From: Achromobacter denitrificans NBRC 15125
Lineage (GTDB): Bacteria > Pseudomonadota > Gammaproteobacteria > Burkholderiales > Burkholderiaceae_B
Reading direction: 5' to 3'
DNA length: 64,000 bases
Assembly: GCF_001571365.1 (NCBI RefSeq)
Contig: NZ_BCTQ01000018.1
Coordinates: 1-64,000 of the forward strand
Positions 16,275-26,614 of this stretch are shown here, in pieces. Within the stretch, counting starts at the first letter, position 1. Each line of letters starts with the position of its first letter. The notes under the pieces are model-generated. The model searched no databases, was not told the origin of the DNA, and was given only the letters and a program-made list of their open reading frames with translations. The position numbers and the translations under genes are program-made.

Positions 16275-17167
16275 AGGCTCAATTGCTCGCGGGTAAGCAG
16301 CAGAAGCTGGTCCGAGGCCGCTTCCGTATCAAGCCACACCGGAGACAGCTGCGGGAACGCGGCTTCGAAGAAGTCGCGTTCGTGGCCGATCTCCAGCACC
16401 AGCACGCCCTCGGGCGCGAGGAAGCGCGGGGCGGCTTCCAGGATGCGGCGCACCAGGTCCATGCCGTCGTCGCCGCCGGCCAGCGCCAGCTGCGGCTCGT
16501 GCAGGTATTCCTCGGGCAGGGCGTCCATCGAGCCGCTGTTCACGTAGGGCGGATTGCAGACGATGACGTCGTACTGGCGCGCCGGCAGATTGTCGAACAG
16601 ATTGCTTTCGTGCAGGTCCAGCCGGTCGGCCAGGCCGTAGTCGGCCACGTTGCGGCGCGCCACGTCCAGCGCGTCGGGAGACAGGTCCACCGCGTCCACG
16701 TGGGCGTAGGGGAAGGCCAGGGCCGACAGGATCGCCAGGCAACCGGAGCCGGTGCACATGTCCAGCACGCGCTCGACGGCCAGCGGATCCTGCACCCAGG
16801 GCGACAGCCCTTCATCCAGCAGTTCGGCGATGGGCGAGCGCGGCACGATCACGCGTTCGTCCACGTAGAAGCGGTGGCCGCGCAGCCAGGCCTCGTTGGT
16901 GAGGTAGGCGGCCGGCACGCGTTCGGTGACGCGGCGGTCGATCAGGTCCAGCACGCGATCGCGCTCTTCGCCCAGCACGCGTGCATCGAGGAAGGGTTCC
17001 AGCGTGTCCAGCGGCAGATGCAGGGCATGCAGCGTCAGGTAGACAGCCTCGTCCCAGGCGTTGTCGCTGCCGTGGCCCAGCGCCACCTGCGCGGCGTTCA
17101 GGCGCGAGACGCCATAGCGGATCAGGTCGCGCAGGGTCTGCAGTTCTAGGCGGGGGGATGGATGCAT
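16271..17167 (-). CDS. prmB: 50S ribosomal protein L3 glutamine N5-methyltransferase
   Basis: 298 residues. Methylates a glutamine of ribosomal protein L3. The SAM motif is VLDMCTGSGCLAIL and the substrate-glutamine motif is VCNPPYVNSGSMDALPEEY; the SGSMD stretch after NPPY matches PrmB rather than PrmC. The ATG at 17167 gives the family length. It overlaps the ABC-F gene by 4 bp, linking two ribosome-related functions in one transcript, and follows dapE after an 83-bp gap with strong hairpins. Confidence 0.93.
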   Translation of the reverse strand: MHPSPRLELQTLRDLIRYGVSRLNAAQVALGHGSDNAWDEAVYLTLHALHLPLDTLEPFLDARVLGEERDRVLDLIDRRVTERVPAAYLTNEAWLRGHRFYVDERVIVPRSPIAELLDEGLSPWVQDPLAVERVLDMCTGSGCLAILSALAFPYAHVDAVDLSPDALDVARRNVADYGLADRLDLHESNLFDNLPARQYDVIVCNPPYVNSGSMDALPEEYLHEPQLALAGGDDGMDLVRRILEAAPRFLAPEGVLVLEIGHERDFFEAAFPQLSPVWLDTEAASDQLLLLTREQLSL

Positions 17168-17187
17168 GGCTGGCTTTCTTGATGAGG

Positions 17188-17245
17188 CCGCCCCTCGGGA
17201 AACGGAAGCTCCCGAGGGGCGGAGGGCCCGCGCGGCAAGCGCGGG
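17188..17245. terminator. Two GC-rich hairpins between dapE and prmB
   Basis: A perfect 13-bp stem (17188-17200 with 17210-17222) and a second 7-bp stem (about 17227-17245) lie between two genes on the minus strand. No T-run follows either, so they may be processing, stability or factor-dependent termination elements. Confidence 0.4.
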
Positions 17246-17250
17246 ACGGG

Positions 17251-19232
<1,982 letters not shown>

Positions 19233-19256
19233 AGCGGCTCAGCTTTTAAGGGTTGA

Positions 19257-20453
19257 TCAAACAGAAGTATGCACAAAATGGGCGATGCGCTCGGCGGCCT
19301 GCACGCAGTCGGCCAAGGGCGCCACCAGGGCGATGCGGATGCGGCCCTGGCCCGGATTCGCGCCGTGCGCTTCCCGCGCCAGGAAGCTGCCCGGCAGCAC
19401 GGTAACACCAGTTCGGCCATAAAGGTCGCGCGCGAACGCCGTATCCGAGCCCGGCGTGGCCGCCCACAGGTAGAACGAGGCTTGCGGACGGGACACGTCG
19501 AGCACGTTCTGCAGGATGGGCACCACCGCGTCGAACTTTTCGCGGTACAGGCGGCGGTTGTCCTTCACGTGCGCTTCGTCCGTCCAGGCCGCGATGCTCG
19601 CCGCGGACACGATCGGACTCATCGCGCTGCCATGATACGTACGGTACAGCAGGAAACGGCCCACCAGCGCGGCGTCGCCCGCCACGAAGCCAGAGCGCAG
19701 CCCCGGCACGTTGGAACGCTTGGACAGGCTGGAGAACGCGACCAGGTTGCGGTAGTCGTCCCGGCCCAGGCGGCGTGCCGCCTGCAGCCCGCCCAGCGGC
19801 GGATTGCCTTCGTCCAGGTAGATCTCGGAATAGCACTCGTCCGAGACGATGACGAAACCGTGCCGGTCGGACAGCTCGAACAGCGTCTTCCACTCGTCCA
19901 GCGACATGACGTTGCCGGCCGGGTTGCCGGGCGAGCACACGAAAACCAGGCGCGTCTTCTTCCAGACGTCCGCAGGCACCTGGTTCCAGTCGCTGCTGAA
20001 ATTGCGCACCGGGTCGGCGTTGACGAAATAGGGGGTGGCGCCGGCCAGCAGGGCCGCGCCCTCGTAGATTTGATAGAAGGGATTGGGGCACACCACCACC
20101 GATCCCGCCGACGGATCGATGACCGTCTGCGTGAACGCGAACAGCGCCTCGCGCGAGCCCAGCGCCGGCAGCACCTGCGTCTCCGGATCCGGGGCGGGGA
20201 TGCTGTAGCGGCGCGCCAGCCACTCCGAGATCGCCCGGCGCAAGGCCGGGTCGCCCTTGGTGGACGGGTAGACCGACAGGCCCGCGAGATTGTCGCGGAT
20301 CGCCTGTCCGACGCGCTCGGGCGCGGCGTGTTTGGGCTCGCCGATCGACAGATTGATGGGCGTCAGGCCGTCCGGCTGCTGGGCGGCCGAGGCCAGCAAA
20401 GCCCGCAGTTTTTCGAACGGATAGGGGTGTAGAGCATCGAGGCGCGGATTCAT
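19257..20453 (-). CDS. dapC: N-succinyl-LL-DAP aminotransferase
   Basis: PLP-dependent class I/II aminotransferase, 398 residues. LSIGEPKHAAPE, CPNPFYQIYEGAA, SPGNPAGNVMS and the PLP-lysine region AFSSLSKRSNVPGLRSGF are seen. Its position directly before dapD and dapE matches the Bordetella pertussis locus in which dapC was first described, supporting this role over a general aspartate transaminase. The ATG at 20453 (MNPRLDALHPYPFEKLRALL) is chosen; an in-frame start six codons upstream has no better support. Divergent from tRNA-Leu. Confidence 0.94.
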   Translation of the reverse strand: MNPRLDALHPYPFEKLRALLASAAQQPDGLTPINLSIGEPKHAAPERVGQAIRDNLAGLSVYPSTKGDPALRRAISEWLARRYSIPAPDPETQVLPALGSREALFAFTQTVIDPSAGSVVVCPNPFYQIYEGAALLAGATPYFVNADPVRNFSSDWNQVPADVWKKTRLVFVCSPGNPAGNVMSLDEWKTLFELSDRHGFVIVSDECYSEIYLDEGNPPLGGLQAARRLGRDDYRNLVAFSSLSKRSNVPGLRSGFVAGDAALVGRFLLYRTYHGSAMSPIVSAASIAAWTDEAHVKDNRRLYREKFDAVVPILQNVLDVSRPQASFYLWAATPGSDTAFARDLYGRTGVTVLPGSFLAREAHGANPGQGRIRIALVAPLADCVQAAERIAHFVHTSV

Positions 20454-20498
20454 GACGCAAGATTTTAACAAGCAAGCTACAATAGCGGGCTTGGCTTT

Positions 20499-20585
20499 GC
20501 GAAGGTGGCGAAATTGGTAGACGCACCAGGTTTAGGTCCTGACGCCGTAACAGGTGTAGGGGTTCGAGTCCCCTCCTTCGCACCA
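20499..20585 (+). tRNA. tRNA-Leu (anticodon UAG)
   Basis: 87 nt, a class II tRNA with long variable arm. The acceptor stem GCGAAGG pairs with CCTTCGC, followed by an A discriminator and encoded CCA (20583-20585). The anticodon TAG is at 20533-20535 in loop TTTAGGT. The T-loop GGTTCGAGTC is canonical. A TACAAT -10 box lies at 20478-20483, 15 bp upstream, without a convincing -35. The closing anticodon-stem pair is C-A, a small oddity. Confidence 0.97.
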
Positions 20586-20630
20586 CCTATTGTCTGACAC
20601 TGTTCTGACCTTGCGTCAACGATGTCATGG

Positions 20631-20665
20631 AACCCCCGAGGAACGAATTCCTCGGGGGTTTTTTT
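20631..20665 (+). terminator. Rho-independent terminator after tRNA-Leu
   Basis: A perfect 12-bp stem (20631-20642 with 20649-20660), loop of 6, ending in a run of seven T. It lies 46 bp after the tRNA. Confidence 0.92.
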
Positions 20666-20816
20666 GCCCACGAATTTAATGCGTCCCTATTAAATTTCCC
20701 ACTTTGCTACGCCAAATCCACGCCAGGATTTACACCAAAGAGGGGGGCAACGGGCTCTTTCCGCAGGCGTGGAGACAGCGCCCCCGCAGCGCCGACCGGG
20801 TTCGGAGTGGCGGCGA

Positions 20817-21938
20817 TCAAGGGCGTAGGAGCACGCCCTGGCCCTGCACCTCTCGAACCACGAATCTGAATTGGGAGTCGCTTCTGCGGCACATTTCGGA
20901 ATCACTGCCGCCTTGCACGAAGAAAAACTGCTCCATGCCGTCCCGCTGAAAGAGGCAATAGCCTCCCGGCAAATCGTTTCTTCCGACGTCGCCGTCAGTG
21001 CCCCAGATTCTCGACACGGTAGGTTTTCCAGTGGGAATCTGGACGAAACGCAGGAAAATGGCCGTGCCCGTCTGAGCAGGCACGCCGCCGCATTGGGCAG
21101 GGCTTGCCATGGCTCGGCACTTCGACATCAACATCTGGATGGCGGCTTGAAGTGTTGGCAGACCGCATACGGCGCTGGCTCTGGCGGTCACGTTCCCATT
21201 CGTTATATGCAGGTTGGCCGCCCAGCCGGGTTTGCATTTCCCGACCTCTTCCACCGTCCATAGTGGCAAGCTGAGCTGTCGGTTAGGCCGGTTTTCAATG
21301 TCGAGGGTCCGGCTTTTCGCCTCGGATTCGGAATTCGCGGCGATCAATCCGAATCCGGCGTGCGGAAGCTGGCCATCAGTCCTCGGCTGCTTCATTCGAG
21401 TGAGATAGTACGCAGCCCCGGTCGATCCGCTTCCTGTTGTGTTTGAACTGCTCGCGCTTGCGTGAGAGGGCGCTGTGGATCGCGGCTTGGCGTCAGTTGG
21501 GGGCAGGTGCGCCATTGGATCTACAGGGTTTCCATTCAAACGAACGTCGAACGTTAGTTGGACGCGTGTGGCATCGGTACTCCCCATTGTCGCGATCTTC
21601 TGTCCGCGTTTCACGATTTGCCCAGTTTGAACGAACAACTCTTGGTTGTTGCCGTATGCCGTCATAAGGCCATTATCGTGTTGGATGACTACTAGATTTC
21701 CGAGGTCCTTGACCCCGTCGCCCGCGTATTTCACCTCCCCATCCGCGGCCGCGGTGATCGGGCTGCCGGCTACGCCCGTGATGATGATGGCCTTTTTCAA
21801 GAAAGGGGTCGTGGCCTGCTTAACATTTCTGCTTGTCGTGGGCCAAGCGAGCTCTTGCGCGATCGAGGCGGCGCTTGCGACGATTAAGAGCAGAGAGAGG
21901 CAGTAGCGCATGATCGCCGGTCTGGCTTTGTGTCGCAT
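20817..21938 (-). CDS. Exported protein with degenerate M23/LytM-like domain and Cys-rich C-terminal domain
   Basis: 373 residues. A signal peptide spans about residues 1-28 (RYCLSLLLIVASAASIAQ). Residues 56-145 follow the M23 (LytM) fold: GSPITAAADGEVKYAGDG, then VVIQHDNGLMTAYG, then VQTGQIVKRGQKIATMGSTDATRV. The zinc ligands are missing: the YGH position reads YGNN and the HLHFE position reads QLTFD. It is therefore probably non-enzymatic, like EnvC or NlpD, whose degenerate LytM domains regulate amidases. A Ser/Thr-rich linker (150-175) leads to a domain with six Cys (235-350), maybe disulphide-bonded. Local GC is lower than in the flanks, suggesting transfer. The start at 21938 is tentative (21911 also possible). 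Confidence 0.68.
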   Translation of the reverse strand: MRHKARPAIMRYCLSLLLIVASAASIAQELAWPTTSRNVKQATTPFLKKAIIITGVAGSPITAAADGEVKYAGDGVKDLGNLVVIQHDNGLMTAYGNNQELFVQTGQIVKRGQKIATMGSTDATRVQLTFDVRLNGNPVDPMAHLPPTDAKPRSTAPSHASASSSNTTGSGSTGAAYYLTRMKQPRTDGQLPHAGFGLIAANSESEAKSRTLDIENRPNRQLSLPLWTVEEVGKCKPGWAANLHITNGNVTARASAVCGLPTLQAAIQMLMSKCRAMASPAQCGGVPAQTGTAIFLRFVQIPTGKPTVSRIWGTDGDVGRNDLPGGYCLFQRDGMEQFFFVQGGSDSEMCRRSDSQFRFVVREVQGQGVLLRP

Positions 21939-22356
21939 GGCTTCGTCCAATAGGTAGGTTCCCGCAGCGCTTGTTCGAACCATAAGTTGCCTTAGCATAC
22001 CGGTGCGCGACTTTTTTCGACTCCCTCAATTGGGGGAGGCGCGGTCCAGAATTTTCGGTTCACCATCGAGCGCAATGGCTATGGCAATCTCCACTGTGGC
22101 TCTATTTCCTTTCGCAGCTTCTGCGCGGCGCCTCCAGCAGTTCCGCCATCATCCGATCCGCACTCCATGACGCAGCGCTCGTCCGCCACGTCCACAATCG
22201 GGTCGTCGTGGATATCCGCCCAGGAGGCCGGCTAGGGCTCCGCCGTTCACACGCTCAGGCTCAGACCGAGAGGGGAGGACATGGAGATCCGCGCCGGAAT
22301 CCGCCGCGGCCTCATTACAATGCGTCCCTCAATGCTCAACAGGCGGGGTGTTCGGA
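21939..22356. other. Gene-free divergent intergenic region
   Basis: 418 bp between the LytM-like gene and the lipoyl-domain gene. A short imperfect stem (around 22020-22038) is the only structure seen. Short open stretches exist on both strands, but none has a start with a ribosome site. No promoter is convincing. Confidence 0.35.
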
Positions 22357-23205
22357 ATGTCGAAAATGGTCGACACGTTCAATGAAGGCTTTCGGATAGC
22401 AAAGTTGTTTCTCTCCATGGTCAGAGAGGGCAAACAAGCCCTCGCGGAAGACGGCCACGGCGGTCGCGCCTCCTTTGAATATTCGCAGCCGGTCTTGTCT
22501 GCCATCGCCGATCTGTCGCGCCAGCTAGATGCGGTAGCGAGCAGCATCGTGGACGCCGTGGAGAAGAAGTTCGAGCAGAATCAGTACGAGCGCCTCGGGG
22601 CGGCCGTGAAGACCGTGAAGCTGGCGCTGGAAGTACGGGATCGAACGCTGTTGGCGTCCGCGGTCGCTTCGTTGTCCGAGCAAGTTGAACAAGCTAAAAA
22701 CAGGCTTGCCGAAGGGAAATCCAATTGGTTCGGCCCATGGCTGGCCGGCGAATCGGTTCGTCTGATATCGCTTCATGCGCTGGCCGTGGACGAAGGCGGG
22801 CGGAGCGCCGTTCGAGCGCTAGCGACGGACCTTCGCGAAAATGTGCTGGAGTATTCGCGCGGCACGCTCGAGTTACAGCGGCGGCTTCCATGGAGGCAGA
22901 TTGCCGACTTCATAAAGGGCGATAGCGAAGATATCCTGAGCCTGCTTGCGAGCGATGCGCCCCAAGCGGCGGCACGAGACCGGCTGGTGCTCCTTGAAGA
23001 CACTGGGGGCGAGTCGGACTGGAAGGTGATAGGGCTTCGTGTCTCCATTGGTCAGCGCTTGGAGGTTGGAGACATCATGTTGGATCTGGAGGGGGCCAAG
23101 GCAATCCTTGAGATCCCAGCCAGGGAGGAAGGCACGATTCGAAGAATCCTGGCCAATGTGGGCGATACGTTGAAACCGGGCGATCCGCTGTTCGAACTTG
23201 CATAG
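22357..23205 (+). CDS. Uncharacterised protein with C-terminal lipoyl/biotinyl-like domain
   Basis: 282 residues. The last 72 residues (about 211-282) align by eye with E2-type lipoyl domains: IGLRVSIGQRLEVGDIMLDL, then EGAKAILEIPA, then GTIRRILANVGDTLKPGDPLFEL. The lysine of EGAKA (K248) falls at the position of the lipoylated lysine in the DKA turn, although the Asp is Ala here. The N-terminal 200 residues are helical and charged, with no catalytic motif, signal peptide or membrane segment that I recognise. No dehydrogenase E1/E2 gene is nearby. The ATG at 22357 follows a GGCGGGG ribosome site; a GTG three codons earlier is an alternative. Base composition is lower in GC than in the neighbours. 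Confidence 0.7.
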   Translation: MSKMVDTFNEGFRIAKLFLSMVREGKQALAEDGHGGRASFEYSQPVLSAIADLSRQLDAVASSIVDAVEKKFEQNQYERLGAAVKTVKLALEVRDRTLLASAVASLSEQVEQAKNRLAEGKSNWFGPWLAGESVRLISLHALAVDEGGRSAVRALATDLRENVLEYSRGTLELQRRLPWRQIADFIKGDSEDILSLLASDAPQAAARDRLVLLEDTGGESDWKVIGLRVSIGQRLEVGDIMLDLEGAKAILEIPAREEGTIRRILANVGDTLKPGDPLFELA

Positions 23206-23414
23206 CATGGCCCCAATACTGAGCGATTTCGCCCGGGCCCTGGTGCAAGCGGATGCTTGCCATTTCCTCGAAACCGGCGACCCTGCGACCTCGGCAGGAA
23301 GCGAAGGTTGACAGTCGGGGCGCGATCAAAGCTGCGACTCAATCTGCAACCGGCGACTTTTTCGTGGCGCCGAATTTCAGCCGGCTGTCCGGGGCGCGTC
23401 GCGGCGGCTCAGTA

Positions 23415-24347
23415 TCAAACCCACAGTCGATACACCCAAAACGACTCGTCCTCCGCGAATCGCCGCGCGAACTCGCCCGGTGAAAAGCCGGTAATGCGTT
23501 TCACGGCACGGCTCAGGTGCGCCTGGTCGGCAAAGCCCTCATCGTGGGCGATCCCTGCCCAATCCAGAGCCCCCGTGTTTTCGAAGCGGGCGCGGGCGGA
23601 AAAGAACAAGCCCTCCGTCTTCACGAGCGACTGCCATTCCCGCAGCGAGCGGCCGCTGTACGCCTTGATGCGACGCTCGACGTGGCGCGGGCTGTGGGAC
23701 CGCCGCCATTCGTGTGCTTGCCAGGACAGCCGGTTGACCCAATGGCGGCCGGCTTCGCGCAACGAGGGGGAAGGCGAGGCGGGAGAGCCGACTGCGCGCC
23801 AGCGCGGCACCAGGTGCCGCTGAAGCGCGGCGAGCGCGGCAGCGTCATCGTTCGAGGCCAGCAGGTCTGCGAGGAGCGGCTGCCAAGCGTCGCGGAGCAG
23901 CTCGCGCGCATCGACGGTCCTGTCCTGAATGGCGGCCAGATCGATCTGGAACAGGGATTGAGCCGCGCTGGCGTCGAAGCAGATCATCCCCACGCGGCCT
24001 CCGGTCGGCGCCCAGCTTACGGTGGGGCTGGAGTGGGTGCCGGAAAGCACGATGGGCGAATCAAATGGCGTCCATTCGACGTTTTTCTCCGTGTGTTCGA
24101 CGTTGCCCGCCTCGGCATCCTGGAACCACGTCAGGCTCACCAGGGGCGAGGCGGGCAGGTGAGTCAGGCGTTGTGCGTCGGTCAAGGCGACGCCGCGCGT
24201 ATCCCGGCAGACGACCGCGGTAACGGCGCCTTGCAAGCCGAGCGGGGCGAGATGAAGACGTCCGCGCGGGACTTGGCCGCCCATTGCCGCGATGGGAGCG
24301 CGGGTCAGGGGCTCGGGGCAGGAAAAAACGGCGGGCGTCGGGTCCAT
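23415..24347 (-). CDS. AraC-family transcriptional regulator
   Basis: 310 residues. The C-terminal third is an AraC/XylS double helix-turn-helix: HSPRHVERRIKAYSGRSLREWQ in the first, then IAHDEGFADQAHLSRAVKRITGFSPGEFARR in the second, with the usual GFADQAHLSR core. The N-terminal part is a probable ligand-sensing domain. It is divergent from the P450 gene with only 41 bp between the starts, so it is the likely regulator of that gene. There is no strong ribosome site at 24347; a start about 21 codons later is possible. Confidence 0.87.
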   Translation of the reverse strand: MDPTPAVFSCPEPLTRAPIAAMGGQVPRGRLHLAPLGLQGAVTAVVCRDTRGVALTDAQRLTHLPASPLVSLTWFQDAEAGNVEHTEKNVEWTPFDSPIVLSGTHSSPTVSWAPTGGRVGMICFDASAAQSLFQIDLAAIQDRTVDARELLRDAWQPLLADLLASNDDAAALAALQRHLVPRWRAVGSPASPSPSLREAGRHWVNRLSWQAHEWRRSHSPRHVERRIKAYSGRSLREWQSLVKTEGLFFSARARFENTGALDWAGIAHDEGFADQAHLSRAVKRITGFSPGEFARRFAEDESFWVYRLWV

Positions 24348-24388
24348 GAGCGCGGAGTATAGGGGAGCTGCGCCGGGCGAGGCTGCCG

Positions 24389-25888
24389 ATGTCGTTTGCG
24401 TTCAAGAGGTTCCGCGGCGTTCGGCCCAGAATCGGGCAACCGTCCACAAGGATTACCGACATCGTGAGCACCCCGTCAGAACGTCAATGTCCGATTCATC
24501 GCAATGCCTCCGCCGCGACGCGGGCCGAGGGTTCCGCGGATAAGTGGCCGCCCGGTCCGCGGGCGGGCCTGACGGGATGGAAACTACTGAGAGCCATGGC
24601 AGGCGATTTGCCCGGCGCGTTGGCCGCATGGCGGAAGTCGCACGGCGACGTCATGCATCTGCGGATCTGGCCGGAACACACGGTCGTCGTCACCGACCCT
24701 CGACTCGCTCGGGAGCTTCTGGTCGCGCACCATGATGCGCTGATCCGTTGGGAACGAGGCATTCGTGTGTTTTCGCAAGTGCACGGCCACAGCGTGCTGA
24801 CCGCGGAAGGAGAGGCATGGCGTCGCCGCCGGCACGCCCTGGTTCCCGGTTTCTCCCCCAAAGCCGTTCAGCGCCTTTCGCCGACGATAGTCGACACCGC
24901 GGCGCAGGCGTTCGCGCAGTGGCCGCAAAACCATGCCTACTGGCCGATCGAACGCGAGCTGACGACGTTGACCATGGACGTGATTCTCCGCTTGGCATTC
25001 TCGGATCGTCTCGGGGAGGACGTGCGCGCGGTCGAACAGGCCGTCCGCGTAACGAGCGCAGCCGCCAATGCCGAGTTCTATAGCCTGTTCAGCGGGCCGG
25101 ATTGGTTGCCCTGGAAGCGCGAGAAGCGACGCGCATTATGGACGTTGAAAGAACTGATCGAACGGCATATACAGAGCCGTCTGAAACGGCCGCGCGAAGC
25201 ATGGCCGGAAGATATCCTGACGCGCCTTCTGCAATCCCGCGAAGACGCATCGGAGCAGACGCTTCAGGACGTGCGCGATGAATGCATGACCACCTTCCTC
25301 GCGGGCCACGAAACGACGGCGGCGAGTCTGGTGTGGTGGGCATGGTGCATGGCTTCCAATCCCGAAGCGCAAAGCGCCGCGCGCAAGGAAGTCCGGCGGG
25401 TGTTGCGGGGCAGACCGCCCGCGGTCGAGGCATGCCAGGAAGCCGCCTATCTGACTCAAACGATCAAGGAGGCGTTGAGGCTTTATCCCGTCGCGCCGCT
25501 ACTCATGAGCCGTCGTGCAGAATGCGCGATCAAACTGGGGGAGTGGACGTTCCCGGCGCGCACGCTGTTCATGATCCCGGTGCACGCCCTGCATCACGAC
25601 CCGCGATGGTTTCCGGATCCCGAAGCGTTCCGGCCCGAGCGCTTTGCGCAGGACGCGGCGGAAGTGCCGCGGGGCGCCTATATTCCGTTCGGCGTGGGGC
25701 CGCGAGTCTGTCTGGGGCAGCATTTGGCCATGGCCGAAATGACGGTGATCGCTGCGCAATTGCTGCGGCGCTTCACGCTGGCGGTTCCAGTTGGCATGGC
25801 GCCGCCACGTCCCGTGCTCAATGTGACCCTTCGCCCGGAGCAGCCTCTGCACCTGGCGATTGCCGAGACGGACGAAGACGCCGATTGA
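24389..25888 (+). CDS. Cytochrome P450
   Basis: Haem-thiolate monooxygenase, 499 residues. Motifs: KWPPGPR near residue 53 (proline-rich hinge), AGHETTA at about 305-311 (I-helix oxygen-binding Thr), EALRLYP (ExxR), FRPERF, and the haem loop FGVGPRVCLGQ with Cys near 441. No membrane anchor is evident. No ferredoxin or reductase gene is adjacent, so electrons come from elsewhere. The start at 24389 has a GGGCGAGG site 6 nt upstream; a GTG at 24464 closer to the conserved part is an alternative. The substrate is unknown; overall pattern resembles bacterial P450s of the fatty-acid/terpenoid-oxidising type. The AraC neighbour suggests inducible expression. Confidence 0.93.
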   Translation: MSFAFKRFRGVRPRIGQPSTRITDIVSTPSERQCPIHRNASAATRAEGSADKWPPGPRAGLTGWKLLRAMAGDLPGALAAWRKSHGDVMHLRIWPEHTVVVTDPRLARELLVAHHDALIRWERGIRVFSQVHGHSVLTAEGEAWRRRRHALVPGFSPKAVQRLSPTIVDTAAQAFAQWPQNHAYWPIERELTTLTMDVILRLAFSDRLGEDVRAVEQAVRVTSAAANAEFYSLFSGPDWLPWKREKRRALWTLKELIERHIQSRLKRPREAWPEDILTRLLQSREDASEQTLQDVRDECMTTFLAGHETTAASLVWWAWCMASNPEAQSAARKEVRRVLRGRPPAVEACQEAAYLTQTIKEALRLYPVAPLLMSRRAECAIKLGEWTFPARTLFMIPVHALHHDPRWFPDPEAFRPERFAQDAAEVPRGAYIPFGVGPRVCLGQHLAMAEMTVIAAQLLRRFTLAVPVGMAPPRPVLNVTLRPEQPLHLAIAETDEDAD

Positions 25889-25994
25889 CCGACGGATAGC
25901 GGGCCGGAACTCCGCTCCGCCGCGTCCGGCCGGAACTTTTGTGCGGGTGCAAACTCTGATCCCATTCTTCCCAGACATGGCCAAGGAGTGCCCG

Positions 25995-26243
25995 ATGAAA
26001 CTCAAACCCTTGCCCGACGCGGTCGCGGATCCCTTGGCATTCGAGGCGGAAGCCCAGGGATGGCGCGGGAATGGTGCCGTTTCGCTGGCCTCCAATGTGT
26101 CCGCGATGTCTCCGGTCGAGCTGATGCGGCATGCGCTCGTGAAGCTGGAAAACTCATCCGTGTATCAAACGCCGGAAAAAGCTGCCGCGATGCAGTATCT
26201 GGTCAGTGCTATCAGCATGGTCAGCGTCGTCACGTGCAGTTGA
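25995..26243 (+). CDS. Small protein of unknown function (82 aa)
   Basis: Starts at an ATG with a perfect AAGGAG site 6 nt upstream (25983-25988), so translation is well supported. The sequence is MKLKPLPDAVADPL at the N-terminus, a Gly/Ser-rich middle, then two likely amphipathic helices (SPVELMRHALVKLENS and PEKAAAMQYLVSAISM) and a C-terminus VVTCS with a single Cys. No signal peptide. It follows the P450 gene by 106 bp on the same strand. The small size and position could suggest a P450-modified peptide, but it lacks recognised leader or core features, so no function is claimed. Confidence 0.65.
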   Translation: MKLKPLPDAVADPLAFEAEAQGWRGNGAVSLASNVSAMSPVELMRHALVKLENSSVYQTPEKAAAMQYLVSAISMVSVVTCS

Positions 26244-26317
26244 ACGCGGGCGCGGAGCCCCGGGCCCGCGCATGAGCGGGCGCGCCCGCGCGGCGCGCTT
26301 TTGCCTGCAAGACCGGT

Positions 26318-26345
26318 AAACGCCGTTTGATTGCTGCGGCGTTTT
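26318..26345 (+). terminator. Possible terminator after the 82-aa gene
   Basis: Arms 26318-26325 and 26337-26344 form an 8-bp stem with an 11-nt loop; the last bases are four T. Located 75 bp after the stop. The T-run is short. Confidence 0.5.
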
Positions 26346-26461
26346 GCCGCGCGGCGTCGCCCTTAGGGGTATACGCCAGTGCGAAAACTCGCATTTTTCA
26401 TATATCTTCCCGCTCTCGGTGGATGCTTGCCCATAAAACAGCACGATAAGGAGGGCCTTCC

Positions 26462-26584
26462 ATGGCGCTCAAGCACGCTGCATTTCTGGATGTCATCGAT
26501 GCGCGGGTCCCGCGGCGCGGGGTCGCCTTGTTTCTTCGCGTTGCCGGTGAAACGGGCGCGCTGTCGCGCACGCCGGCCAACTGA
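26462..26584 (+). CDS. Candidate 40-aa small protein with strong ribosome site
   Basis: The ATG at 26462 follows AAGGAGGG (26448-26455) at 6 nt, one of the best ribosome sites in the window. The 40-residue product starts MALKHAAFLDVIDARVP and has the helical stretch VALFLRVAGETGAL; no Cys and no signal peptide. Nothing known is recognised. It lies between two other small genes on the same strand. Support is translational signal only. Confidence 0.45.
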   Translation: MALKHAAFLDVIDARVPRRGVALFLRVAGETGALSRTPAN

Positions 26585-26614
26585 CCGTCCATCCGCGTTC
26601 TGGCGAGGTGAGCC

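Noticed and set aside
20499..20585. tRNA-Leu as an integration site with a second copy of its 3' end
   Set aside because: I saw no repeat of the 3' end elsewhere in the window and no integrase, so no attachment sites are claimed. A manual scan can miss a diverged copy.
22034..22240. Short open stretch on the minus strand with protein-like composition
   Set aside because: It is bounded by stops and has no usable start or ribosome site; not enough to call a pseudogene.
25995..26243. 82-aa gene as a peptide precursor or type III secretion needle protein
   Set aside because: No recognised leader, core or needle motif; only the position next to a P450 is suggestive.
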